This document shows positions 24,901-34,762 of a DNA stretch of 64,000 bases, one piece after another. The stretch lies in the NCBI GenBank assembly GCA_035771165.1, contig JAWNZC010000314.1:9204501-9268500 (forward strand). The letters are read 5' to 3'. The notes beneath the pieces are model-generated. The model did not search any database. It worked only from the letters and a program-made list of their open reading frames with translations, and was not told where the DNA came from. The stretch's first letter is position 1; every line of letters starts with the position of its first letter. The DNA is from Paragorgia papillata (lineage: Eukaryota > Cnidaria > Anthozoa > Scleralcyonacea > Coralliidae). The position numbers and the translations under genes are program-made.

Positions 24901-27511
24901 TAATGTACCTTGCTGTCGTACAGTTGCTTCGTGGTTGCATGTGCGCTACTTTGCCTTTGCTTTTGCGCTATTTACTATCCCGCAGTTGCAGAGGCCGTGT
25001 TTGTGCTCCTGTACCCTGGGTGACTGCCTTTGTCCTACGGTACCCTGGGTGACTGCCTTTGTCCTCCTGTACCCTGGGTGACTGCCTTTGTCCTACGGTG
25101 CCTCGCTGTCGTACTGTTGCTGGAGGATCTGCGTTGCGCTAAGTTGCTGTCATCTGCAGTTGCGGGGGGCTCCTTTGTGCTACTTTGCTATACTACAGTT
25201 GTGGGTGACTGTAGACAGGACCGCCGAGAGGGTAGGGTAGCCAGGGCAACTGCCCCAGGGCCCGGCCAAACACAAGGGGTTCACTACCACAGTCTAGGGC
25301 CCGGGCCAAAGTGAAAGCTACAAACTAACACGATTCTTACATTCAAAATAGCCGAAAATGGCCTCCTGGCCGTTTACTGTAGATGTGCTTTTCTGCTGCC
25401 GTACAGTCGTCGGGAACTGTATTGTGCTTTCTGCTGCCGTACTGTCACTGGGGCAGTGTATTTGTGCTCCCCTGCCATTGCTCTGTTGTGCGGGGGTCTC
25501 TTTAATTGTACATGTATTGGCGATGTCGTTATGAGGGTCCGTACTGTGCAACATCGCCATACAGACGTTGGGGTCTGTATTTGTGCTCCCCTGCTGTTGC
25601 ACAGTCATGTGGGGGGTCCTCAGTGTGTGCGGGTCCGTACTGTGCAACATTGCCATACAGACGTTGGGGTCTGTATTTGTGCTCCCCTGCTGTTGCACAG
25701 TCATGTGGGGGGTCCTCAGTGTGTGCGGGTCCGTACTGTGCAACATTGCCATACAGACGTTGGGGTCTGTATTTGTGCTCCCCTGCTGTTGCACAGTCAT
25801 GTGAGGGGTCCTCAGTGTGTGCGGGTCCTTACTGTGCAACACTGCTTATCGTACAGACATTGGGGTCTGTATTTGTGCTCCCCTGCTGTTGCACAGTCAT
25901 GTGGGGGGTCTTCTGGTCCTGATCGCTTGTGCGTTTTGCACCAGTACATCTGGTCTGTTCCCCGGCTATTCCAGGTGATAACTTATGTAGGGTGTGTTCT
26001 TGGCTACTCCAAGAAAATGTGCAGAAGTGTGCTGTAATTTTGTGTAGTAGTAGCATGTGCTTAGCTGTTGGTAGTTTGTGTTTCCGCACCCGTACATCAG
26101 GTCTGTTCCCCGGCTACTCTGGGTGATAACTTAATTTGTAGGGTGTGTTCTTGGCTACTCTGAGAAAATGTGCCGGAGTGTGTTGTAGTGTGCTGTAATG
26201 TGTAGTAGCTTGTGCTTAACAGTACTGGCTTATCCAGTTTTTGCTTAGTGTAATTTAAGTTTATTGGGCTCTTCAGCTGCTCTTAAGTCCAGCTCGTTGC
26301 TTGCTGTTGTTTGCTATGTACTTGTCTACCTGCTCTGGAAAGGGCCCGTTTGTTGCTTTTCTATGTTGCAGGAGTGGGCCTTTGCTTCTGGCTTTGTGTA
26401 CAGGTTCCGTTCATTGATAGTCACCTGGATATTGGTCGTTCAATTGCAGCTTTCGCCATTTCTCTGTTGGTTGGCCCCTGGTGGCTTTCTTAGGTCCAGG
26501 TCGGTATGGTAATTTTGGAACCATTGATTATCATTTGGTAAGTTACTTCTCCACTTTATGTGTGACAGTATAGTTCTGTTAGGAGAGGGTAATTCTCGGC
26601 AACATTGCTACAAGTTAGTTGGGAGTTTAAGCTTGCCTGGAGCTGCTCTACCTATAAGACCACTCCCGTCTTGGTGGATCGCCTGTTCCTGTAAACTGTT
26701 CCTCAGCTATTAGGGCAAACCCTCTCCGATGGAGCTACACCCTCCAAAGGTCGTAGTTTACATTAATTACTGTATCCTTGTTAGGCACACTAGTGCGGGT
26801 ACAGTAGTTAATGGCGTGGTATGAAGCCCTATGCCAGACATTGCAGGATTGTTAATTAGTGGTATTAATAATTATGAGGAAAACACAAAGGAAATAATTC
26901 CATGGTTTAATTTATAAAATCTGATAAAAAATCTTCCTGATTTACATAAACTTTAGCTTTGATTTATATTATAATTGAAAGTTTACAATACAGTATATTA
27001 AATGGTTAAATAAAGGGCAAATTAATGAATTATACACAATAGATTTTACTCCAATATTCCCTGACATTCAGTCAGTCAAGTTTTATAGTCGAGGTACGTA
27101 CTGTTGTACATGTGAAAGTGAATTCAAAATTCAGATGATACAGAGAGTGAGTTGCTGCTTGTTTAAAATATAGCGGCAAGTCCGCAACTTGCCACCTGTA
27201 AAGCCCTTAGCCCTAATCAAACGAGAACGCAAGTCGTCGCAAGTTGGCAGTCAGAATTTCTGTGGCGGTCGTTTGAACACACAGATTAACAAAATAAAGG
27301 TTTCATGAGTGTTTTAAACAAGTTTTAACTTTGTCACGGTACATAATATTTTCGGGAAATTATTCAGAGCGGCTGGCTGAGATAGCGTGACTGTCAACTT
27401 GCGATGACTTTGCGTTCTCGTTTGATTAGGGCTTAAGATGTTTAATTAAGATATATATACTGAGTGATTGATTTACAAGGTTACAGAAATTAGTTAGGTT
27501 AATCCTTATAT

Positions 27512-27542
<31 letters not shown>

Positions 27543-27961
27543 TTGATTGCTAGAAGCCAGCAAATAGAATTGTTAATAAAACACACTGACTATTGTGTTG
27601 GTCAAAATCTACAGAAAATGGGGCAATATCGCCAATATATAGGCACATGTACTCATGTAGTATTATCTATGGCTATAGGCGCCTAGAGGTTCCAATAGAA
27701 ATCTATAGATCGATAGGATTGTATTCCTATACATGTATAGGATTGTATTCCTACATGTATAGAATATAGGCCATAAATATCTTTGGAAATTCAGCATTTA
27801 TATACATGTATAAATATAATATTATATATACCTGAATGAATACCGACTCTAGATTTGCTGTCTCTGCATTGCGATACAACTATTCTGTGTTTCAATCGTA
27901 TCAAAAGATCTTGCTCTACTGCTGTCAATCTATTTAGCAATCCAGGGTCCACGAACGCCAT
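9993..27961 (-). CDS. Gene B: PARP14-like RRM-KH-macrodomain protein ending in two death domains
   Basis: Exons: 27961-27832, 23929-23675, 20216-19992, 17306-15634, 15509-15285, 14180-12833, 11040-10720, 10411-9993. All junctions are GT-AG and all phases agree (1,1,1,0,0,1,1), giving 1531 codons and a stop. Two RRMs (about 81-140 and 152-222, with RNP2-like VLISGL and VLVTGL) are followed by about four KH-like modules (about 380-655). Macro 1 (about 746-905) has DILVNSANSDL but a changed first loop and GTRE for GTG. Macro 2 (about 924-1074) has LANGG and AIGTG. Another KH-like segment follows, then death domain 1 (about 1290-1375, TKWPRLARLLDI) and death domain 2 (about 1435-1518, ATWRQLAGLVEL, LEELRHLGL). 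The family's usual WWE and ART domains are absent. It probably reads or binds ADP-ribose and nucleic acid and signals through death-fold contacts (inference). Transcription probably starts near the ISRE-like motif at 27993. Confidence 0.85.
11193..11563. mobile_element. Fold-back MITE, gene B intron 6
   Basis: The ends ggctgtttacatgaatctgg and its complement (about 11540-11561) are inverted. The left arm also carries internal direct copies of ctggattgag. Confidence 0.6.
11645..11765 (+). repeat. tRNA-derived SINE, truncated
   Basis: B-box-like ggttcgaatcctgtctgggg is followed by the tail tgagtaattgagcttgacaa. The same family is at 37135-37215 (minus) and 37630-37765 (plus). Confidence 0.7.
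12089..12275. mobile_element. Fold-back element with arms of about 73 bp
   Basis: The left arm, starting aacaaatagattccatt, is repeated inverted and almost perfectly at the right end. Only a spacer of about 40 bases separates them. It lies in gene B intron 6. Confidence 0.75.
12412..12804. mobile_element. Fold-back MITE, agggact family
   Basis: It starts tagggacttaaaatac and ends cttaaattccctatta, with scattered inverted inner blocks. It is related in its ends to 36294-36678. It stops just short of the exon 6 donor at 12832. Confidence 0.45.
14360..14595. repeat. Hairpin with degenerate GTATGGT/GTATC repeats
   Basis: 14485-14590 folds on aatatacaacacg and cgtgttgtatcggatatac, with inverted partners. 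Upstream is low-complexity gtatggtat text. A (GTATC)n/(GTATT)n run follows at 14779-14832. All of it lies in gene B intron 5. Confidence 0.5.
14955..15245 (-). repeat. 5S rRNA-derived SINE
   Basis: The minus strand reads gaagttaagcccggtcgag, then ggttagtacttggatgggtg. These match the internal promoter boxes A and C of 5S rRNA. A non-5S body with gggtttttcaccgggttctc follows. Too much of 5S is missing for a functional rRNA gene. A weaker plus-strand relative (gaagttaagccccagtcgaa) is at 49920-49960. Confidence 0.65.
17340..17871 (+). repeat. (ACTC)n microsatellite, left of LINE
   Basis: Long cactcact runs are mixed with cgcacgcatgca blocks. Reading frames of THSL type across it are not genes. 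It lies in gene B intron 3. Confidence 0.95.
17872..19104 (+). mobile_element. 5'-truncated LINE with open C-terminal reverse transcriptase region
   Basis: About 380 codons are open to a stop at 19012. They carry LLYGCELWRVNG, LEKVQNQIIRIIQGFLPGTS, LLGLWDVATEIDKRKLYLLG and a Cys/His cluster, CERCRVLCRDPLRHALLYC. This is the thumb and C-terminal zinc-knuckle part of a non-LTR reverse transcriptase. The catalytic palm and endonuclease are missing. The frame extends upstream only through microsatellite. A T-rich 3' UTR ends in ggcaataaaagaattgtt, directly joined to an ACTC microsatellite. It lies antisense within gene B intron 3 and looks young, since no stops interrupt it. Confidence 0.8.
19105..19945 (+). 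repeat. (ACTC)n microsatellite with higher-order units, right of LINE
   Basis: ACTC runs alternate with repeated cassettes containing cagcattcactcacgcatgc and tacatgcatgcatgcgcgc, giving units of roughly 170-190 bp. It is non-coding. Confidence 0.9.
20353..20527. mobile_element. Inverted pair resembling Penelope-like element ends
   Basis: gctctgatgaa..gagtcaacagg..gaaa is present on the minus strand (about 20395-20355) and again on the plus strand (about 20483-20527). The gatgaagg...cgaaac text is typical of Penelope-like retroelement termini. It lies in gene B intron 2. Confidence 0.4.
20560..20922. mobile_element. Fold-back element with arms of about 110 bp
   Basis: The left arm from agaactcgtcaaatggtata and the right arm ending in its complement are nearly identical. 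The centre contains tgacgtcacatg and its inverse. Relatives with the same tcatttgaaagaac ends are at 47845-48245 and 54395-54790. Confidence 0.65.
20935..21755. mobile_element. Large fold-back element interrupted by a Harbinger-like MITE
   Basis: ttttgtaatatgcaaataagg with gataaggaaagcagaattg at the left is mirrored at 21690-21745. The centre is interrupted by the 21223-21447 insertion, which is therefore younger. Confidence 0.6.
21223..21447. mobile_element. Harbinger-like MITE, copy 1
   Basis: Inverted ends begin agccctaatcaaacg and the element is flanked on both sides by TAA. Copies with the same ends and the same TAA duplication lie at 27202-27433 and 42457-42646. Confidence 0.75.
21755..21985. 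repeat. Probable dispersed repeat (gtcatttgaaaacccc type)
   Basis: Its start, ccagtcatttgaaaacccc, and the following accctcaccttgggc text look like a widespread invertebrate non-coding repeat (recollection, not searched). A 77-codon minus-strand frame crosses it, but gene B phases join without it. Confidence 0.3.
22128..22212. mobile_element. 85-bp perfect fold-back with 9-bp flanking duplication
   Basis: Bases 22128-22160 and 22180-22212 are exact 33-base reverse complements (tagactgaaagccggccgcc...). Flanks ttcttaggt and ttgttaggt match at 8 of 9 positions. This fits a Mutator-like target duplication. Confidence 0.7.
23313..23483. mobile_element. Fold-back element with arms of about 65 bp and TTA flanks
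   Basis: The arms start agcct and share catatagccgtaagagccgg. TTA lies directly on both sides, which fits a Harbinger-type 3-bp TWA target. It lies in gene B intron 1. Confidence 0.6.
24560..25320 (+). repeat. Degenerate GT/CT-rich tandem repeats
   Basis: Roughly 65-75-bp units combine tgcatgtgtgctactttgct, tatcatattgttg and gtaccttgctgtcgtacagt. The frames are open by composition only. 23932-24560 has no supported gene. Confidence 0.6.
25535..25915 (+). repeat. 96-bp minisatellite, about four copies
   Basis: acagacgttggggtctg recurs at 25561, 25657, 25753 and (with a 4-bp insertion) 25853. Because 96 is divisible by three, the array stays open in several frames, giving protein-like repeats that are probably not real. 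Confidence 0.85.
25935..26215 (+). repeat. Direct duplication of about 140 bp
   Basis: Both halves contain gtctgttccccggctactc-type text, gataactta, gtagggtgtgttcttggcta and gagaaaatgtg. Together with the two arrays upstream this may be one decayed retroelement inside gene B intron 1. 26215-27200 shows no gene. A short block, atgaggaaaacacaaaggaa (26873), recurs at 41001. Confidence 0.55.
27202..27433. mobile_element. Harbinger-like MITE, copy 2
   Basis: It has the same family ends as 21223-21447 with TAA on both sides. The 5' end carries a small internal duplication (agcccttagccctaatc). It is followed by an (ATTT)n run at about 27500-27545. Confidence 0.75.
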
Positions 27962-28273
27962 ATTGGCTTTCCTGGCTACATGTAGTTTCTGAGAAAGTGA
28001 AAGTGAAAGCGGGAGGACCCTGAACCGGAAACTACAAAAATACATTTTTAAAATGTAATAAATTCACAATAAATTACAACAAAATATATAATATCTATTA
28101 ATACATGTTGGGCTTTCTTTTGCTAAAAGTTTGTCTTCAAAAGCAGTTTTAAAACACTATAAATCGAATAAACGTGAGATACAGAATATAGGAATTTTGC
28201 AGAAATTCCAGGAAAAATTATTCCATGACGTGTGCGCTGACCGTGCGTATCACGGGCTATTCTATTTTCCAAC
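27962..28273. promoter_or_regulatory. Head-to-head promoter region of gene B and EFG1
   Basis: Only 312 bases separate the two start codons, so the genes probably share a bidirectional promoter. No TATA box is evident. The distinctive element is the GAAAGT triplet at 27993-28010, 32 bases from the gene B ATG. Confidence 0.6.
27993..28010. promoter_or_regulatory. Triple ISRE/IRF-like motif at the gene B start
   Basis: gaaagtgaaagtgaaagc has three GAAA cores with 2-base GT spacing, a textbook IRF-binding layout. Because it lies so close to the ATG, the transcript start must be nearby, or the motif is in the 5' UTR. Confidence 0.55.
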
Positions 28274-31200
28274 ATGGCGCCGACCAAGGGCAATTCTGAT
28301 CAAGGAAGAAATGTAAAGAAGAAAAGCAAGTCCAAGTCGGCAAAACAACGAATAAGAAGTATAAAAAGACTTCTAAGTAAAGTAGGTACACGGTGGTTGG
28401 CCTGTTTCGTATTCTTTTTAGTGTTATAGTTCCGAATAGCTCAAAATAAAGGAGCTCTTGCCTCTTTGGTAATTAATACTTGCTTTGCTGTTTTGGAAAT
28501 TTGGGGAACTTGATGGTGAAACAGATGTCATTGAGTATTAACAATCGATACATCATGCCAATTTTAAAAATCTATTTATATAATAAGAGATTATTTACTG
28601 AGAATGAGGTCTGTAGAGAAATATACACCATCAAAACAAATTGGTGTAAACCGTATAAACTATCTTTAATACCATCACCATGCCACAGAATAGAAATACG
28701 ACCAGAAGTCCAACTCGCGTGAAAACTTGTCCGCATTTCTTTAATGCGCATGCGTGATATTTTACGCCATCCAACGCCATCCTACGTTATCCTTCGCAAT
28801 GTCCTACGCCATCCTACGCAATCCTGGCAAGTTCCCCTGGCAGTTTTAACCTTCTTTTGAAGGTCCAAATTGCCAGGGGAACTTGCCAGGATTGCGTAGG
28901 ATGGCGAGGAATCAAGATGCGTGAGGTGACATGCGTGAGGATAGAAACTTCAAAGGTTCCGACGCGAGTTGGACTTCTGGTCGTATTTCTATTCTGTGAC
29001 CATGCTGTCAAGGACTGGAACGCTTTAGATATTGAACTAAGGAACATTAGCTCTGTTCAAGTCTTCAAAGCAGGCTTTTATAAAATGTAATAATCATTAC
29101 GTACCGTATAGTCATTTTCAGTTTATTTGTTTTTGATATTTTTTGTTATTTACTAGGACCCCTAATCACATCTTTTTGTGAAAGGGCATCCTAGAAAAGT
29201 ATTTGTTAAATAAATAAATATATTAGACCAAGTTCTTGACACTATTAAACAATTGAACCACAGGCAAGTCTCTGTCTGATATGCTCCTGTAGAGACAATT
29301 ATAATGAAAATCTTAGAAATTCACACCAGCAAAATCAACATCTGGGACTGCAAGCTGAATAAGGAAAAAGATGGACCATGATTTGGATATACATTTTTAC
29401 AGACTGTTGTGCTGACCAATCAGAACTCAGGATATTACAAAGCCATATAATTGATTGCTGAGATGAGTGTACTGTTGATAATGAAAGAGTGACATTTTGA
29501 ACAAAAGCCATTTCACATTATTTTTACTCTTTTGAAGGGCTTTGCTCAAAACATCAGTATTTCATCAAAACTAATCTTGGCAGTTTACCACTCAATTTAA
29601 AACACTACACAGCACTTACTAGTACATACTTTTTTACCCCAGTAAAGTTTTTCAACTTTGGGTCTCTAAAAAAATGGCATTTCCTGCATTCTGAGGACAT
29701 TTTTATCCAATAACGTTTTAAATCACATATTTTAGGCATCAGAAAAAGTAGAAAGTAAGTTTTGACCTCTAAAATTTCCCTCGCACTCCTTTTGGGTGGT
29801 TGGATCCCCTACCCCCCTTGTTGCATGCCTGCCACTACATGTATTTTGTCTCACAAACTGAGAGAGTGAATGCCCTGTGGTGAGGTTAACTACTAGGAAT
29901 TCCTTTCCTATATTTTCAGCCTGATTTGCCAGCCACAGTTCGTGTATCGCAAGAAAGAATGCTGAATTTAATGCAGAACACGTTAGAAGAAGAGCAACAA
30001 TCTCAGAAGGATATCAAAATGATAAAGAAATATAAAATGGTGAAGTTTTTTGGTAGGTTTTCTGGAAGTGTTTTCCTTCTACCATATACTGTACATGAAA
30101 AATAAAAAACCTTTTTAATTTATCAATCTTGTACACAACAGAAAAGAGGAAACTTTGGCGTCAACATCGTGCTGCTGCTAAAGAATTAAAAGACTTGCAT
30201 AATACTTCAGACAGGTATAAACAAATGCTGCGGTGACTGTTTAAATCAGTAGTGGACACTTCACGAAATTTTGGGGAGGTGAAGCTGCAAGCGGTGTCAA
30301 TTTTCCCACCATTTTGTCTGACCTTAGCCAGAGTAAAATCTGTGGAGTCTTAGAAGGACCCAAAAGTCTGAAACTCTGAAGGAGTTATGTGAAAGTTATA
30401 AGTTAATTGATAGATCTAATCACCTAGGAATAGCTTACTCAAGCTAGAATGCAAAAGCTACATTATACATGTACTGTAATTCTATTTAAACCTAGTGGCT
30501 ACATAGATCTATTACGCCAGGAAATTAGACTTAATTTCTTCAAGGTCTTTTTTGAAATTGACCTGGTAGAGATTTCACTAAATTGCGCACACTTCCATCG
30601 ATATTGCAACCCCGCTTTCAGGTATGCTGTTCTTTGCTGTTTTAATACAGGTACAAGAATATTTGAAGTTGAGTTTGTGGACTTTAGTTGACTATGCATT
30701 TTAATTAACTAGCATTTCAATAAGGTTCAGCAGTCTGAATTTGATATTTTGATGTTTTGATAAGCTCTGCCGTGTAAGCACGTCGTTAACTAAAAGTATG
30801 GCTCACGAAAAGTCGAAAATGCATTGGTTCAGCTGGTTTGTTCTTATTTTTTATTTGAAACAGTTATGGGCGTGATATTTTGATATTTGAAACCAGTCCC
30901 ACTCTATCACGGTTGTAAAAAATTATCATTTTGTTACTAAGCTAATTATGAGCTAGCCTTGAAATTTTAATTTTAGAAATTATTGGGGGAGTGGTCACCC
31001 CCCTCATGCACCCCCCCTAGTGTCCACCACTGGTTTAAATACTGTAGATGCAAGGATTAGAAAGTATGCACCATCTGATGACAGAATGCACTTAGGTGTA
31101 ACTTTCATTTATGGTATATTCATGTACAAATTAATATAATTTATACTTCACAGTACAGGGTGTCCCAAAAAAAATGCCCTCCATCCATTTATGAGGTGCA

Positions 31201-34200
31201 CCTTCTTTAATTATGGTACAAGAAGTAAATTTTTATATCACGCCGAAAGCCCATCCCTCCTTCTTTGTTGTCTGAAATTTTCAGAGCTACTGTAAGTAGT
31301 TATCTACTCGCTTCCTGTAGTCATTTAAAGAGGCAACATCAACATTTGAACTTGTCCAAATTATGTATGCTACGTCAAGATTTGGAAATCTTCTCCTACA
31401 GGCTTTCCTTGTCCTTGTTGGGCTTCTTGTTTCATGCATGATAGGAAAGTACCATGAATGCTCTTTCCTCAGGAGTGAATTGTTGTCCAACCATCTTAAG
31501 ACGGATGAAGTTGCATGGAACTCTCATGAGCATTGTTATTACCCCAAGGAACCCCACATGATTTGATGCTGCATTGCTTCATTTGGAATCAAACTTTATT
31601 CCCCTGTGGTCAGTTTTCACATGCATATGTATTCAAACTTGTATTCCGCACTCAAACAAAGCTGTGGTCAAAAACGGGATGGGCGACATTCGTTTGGGAC
31701 ACCCTGTATTTTTCCAAATCTGTAGGTAGCATAGATAATTTGCATTATTTGGACAAGCTCAAATTTTGATATTGCCTCTTTAAATGACTCCAGGAAGCGA
31801 GTAGATAACTATTTAGCTCTGAAAATTTCAGACAACAAAGAAGGAGTGATGGGCTTACTTCTTGTACCCAAATTAAAGAAGATGCAGTACAAAAACGGAT
31901 GGGGGGCATTTTTTTGGGACACCCTGTATTGCTTTCTTCTATGTAATATTGCTGGTCTACAATTTTTGTGAACAGAGTTGAGGAATTGGAAGAACTGCAA
32001 AAGAAAATTCTGAGAGACATAAATTATATTGAGGTAATGTACGGTACTATATCACATGTACCAATAAATTAGCTGGAAGCAATCAGATGGTACTGCAGAG
32101 ACATAATAACATAATTTATTATACTTGGCATGCTGTAACTGTTATACTGTCTATTCCAGAATTACTTTTAAAGAAAAACGCGTATCTCGCCATTCTGAGA
32201 CGAAAAAATTACTTTCCGAAATAAGGTTCCAAATGCGAAGATTCATGTTGGTTGGCAGTTCTCAGTTTTTTTTAATACATTAACAGCTAATAAATAATTG
32301 TATTGCTGTTTTTTCAGTACTTTCCAAGTGATAGAAAATATATCTCCTTGTTTCCTTCCCAGCCTTATACTTCGCCAAGTGTAATCAGTGAACAAGGTAA
32401 AACATATGGGTTCCAACATACCGGTATACAGAATATAGTGCTGTACTTTTAGATATAGGTTAGTTACCGAGAAGGAGCCGGTAACTAAAGTCCCCACACA
32501 GACGACCAAGTTTTCCTTGACAAGTTCCTTGGTAGCTTTCTTTGCTCGTATGTACGATGAACAATTTTTTCCCCAAAAAATTTGCTCGTGTGTACGGTTG
32601 GACAAGTTTTCCTTGACGGCAATGGTCGCGTAATAAGTTTCGGAGATTACCTAGTTTTCCTTGACGACTATACACACGAACAATTTTCCTTGTTCAAAAG
32701 CTGGCATGACCAGCTTTTGAACAAGGCTCCTTGTCAAGGAAAAACTTGTCAATTTGTGTCGTACACACGAACAAATAAAACTTGTCAAGGAAAAACTTGT
32801 CAAGGAAAACTTGGTCGTCTGTGCGGCGCTTAACTTTAGCTTAGTTACCGACTTCGAGGTAATTAACCTGCTTAGTTTATTCATGATACAGATGATATTT
32901 GTCGTTATTTAACCATAAATAGTATTCTAGACGTAGTTTTAAACGATATAGTAGGTCATTTAATATGCAAGGTAACTAACCTATATATTAACCACGGCAC
33001 ATCAAAGATAATTTATGCATGAATAAACTAAACTAAGTTAATGACTCACTCAAAAGATTTTGTTTTAAAGCATACAGTCATGTACTAAGGACTTATTAAC
33101 CTCGTTTGTTCGGTCTGTACGGGAAAGTATTTGCCTGAGGTTTCCCGTAGACCGAACAAACGAGATTAATAGGGAATTTATTATACGGCTATTGGTTCAT
33201 TTTATTTTTAAGTTAGTCTTCGGAATTGCTGTTTTAAGCTTTTCTTGGTTCCCATTCATTACTTGTACCCAAAACAAAACATTTTCAGGAGAAATAGAAG
33301 AAATCCGAGGAGATATCCTCGCCGCATCGCTTGGTTTTCTGCCATGTTGTTCCTAACGGTTTACATTTTGCTGAGTACTTCGTGTAATTATCTACGAATG
33401 TCCTGTTTTGGGGACTACATTGCGGTCATGCGCAGAACGGACTGTACGTCGCCTTTAAATGTACAAGCTGTTGTAAGTACCGTAGTTAAACTCAGAATTT
33501 TCCGAGTTTAATTTACAGTCAAACTTGATGTTCTCTTGCATGCTATTTTGCAATCGCGTGCCACAACATTGCAATGTTGATTGTCAATTTGGTTTGAGCA
33601 ACTTGCAAACGTCTAGTGAAGATTCCTCAGTAGATTCCTTTAAAGGTTTGTCTTTCTCTTGAGTAAATATACATATTTATGTTTAAAATATTACTGTTGG
33701 TGGGTAGATAGTATCTTCAGTCATGCAAATGGTAGTTTAAGAAAAGAAATGCTGAATTTCCGAAACGTTTCAAATTTCTCAAGGCAACTTCTCAATCAAC
33801 ATTGCAATGTAGCTCGCAAGAGAACACCTGGTTTGACTGTAACTTTTATACAACAACTTGTACAGCATTACAGCAAAAAACACTGCAACGTCATATTTTA
33901 TCATATTTCTAAGAAATGGGTCATGTTGTTTTCATTCGTATATTCTTTGATCAGTTTCATGCTACTGTATACCTACACTGTATAGAGGCTCTGACTTGAC
34001 AAGTAAAATCCTCTGGTATTCAACAGAGTAAAATAATAAAAAAGCTGTTTTTGGCATGTTTATGTATATTTTCAGAAGAACTGTATAAACATGTTAATGA
34101 AAAAGTTGATGGTGGAGAATTACCACAAGCAAGTTTTAGTAAACTTGGCATGCCAAAATCCAAAGGGAAAGGGAAAATATCCAGATTGCGTATCCATATG

Positions 34201-34728
34201 GATAAAAGGAAGAGTGCTAGTGGTAAATCAAGTAAGTTATGTGTATAATAATTAATTCATAAGCAGTACTTACAGTGGGTGGGCGAGGAAGGAAGGAAGG
34301 AAGGAAGGAAGGAAGGAAGGAAGGAAGGAAGGAAGGAAGGAAGGAAGGAAGGAAGGAAGGAAGGAAGGAAGGAAGGAAGGAAGGAAGGAAGGAAGGAAGG
34401 AAGGAAGGAAGGAAGGAGGGAGGGAGGGAGGGAGGGAAGGAAGGAAGGAAGGAGGGAGGGAGGAGGGAGGAAGGAAGGAGTTAGGAAGGGAAGAAGGGGA
34501 GGGAGGGAGGGAGGAAGGAAGGAAGGAAGGAAGGAGTTAGGGAGGGAAGAAGGGAAGAAGGGAGGATGGAAGAAGGGAAGGAAGGAAGGAGTTAGGGAGG
34601 GAAGAAGGGAAGAAGGGAGGATGGAAGAAGGGAAGGAAGGAAGGAAGAGGGGAAGGAAGGAAAGAAGGAAGGAAGAAAGAAAGCAGATCTATAGACGGAC
34701 TGATAAACAAGGAAGGAAGGAAGGAAAG

Positions 34729-34762
<34 letters not shown>

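Noticed and set aside
25318..25842. Repeat protein encoded by the 96-bp minisatellite
   Set aside because: Open in several frames only because the period is divisible by three; no start, splice or domain support.
22370..26870. A complete LTR or DIRS retrotransposon
   Set aside because: A TATA-like start (tatataag, 22402) and odd composition were noted, but I found no matching terminal repeats, reverse transcriptase or recombinase.
27962..28045. N-terminal extension of gene B to an upstream in-frame ATG
   Set aside because: It would place the IRF-like array inside the coding region. The ATG at 27961 has a better context (gccaatATGG).
33289..33359. Extra EFG1 exon after exon 5 (acceptor attttcag at 33281-33288)
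   Set aside because: It splices in frame but adds about 22 residues and a stop, while exon 5 to 34076 joins in phase and completes the family C-terminus. At most a rare alternative end.
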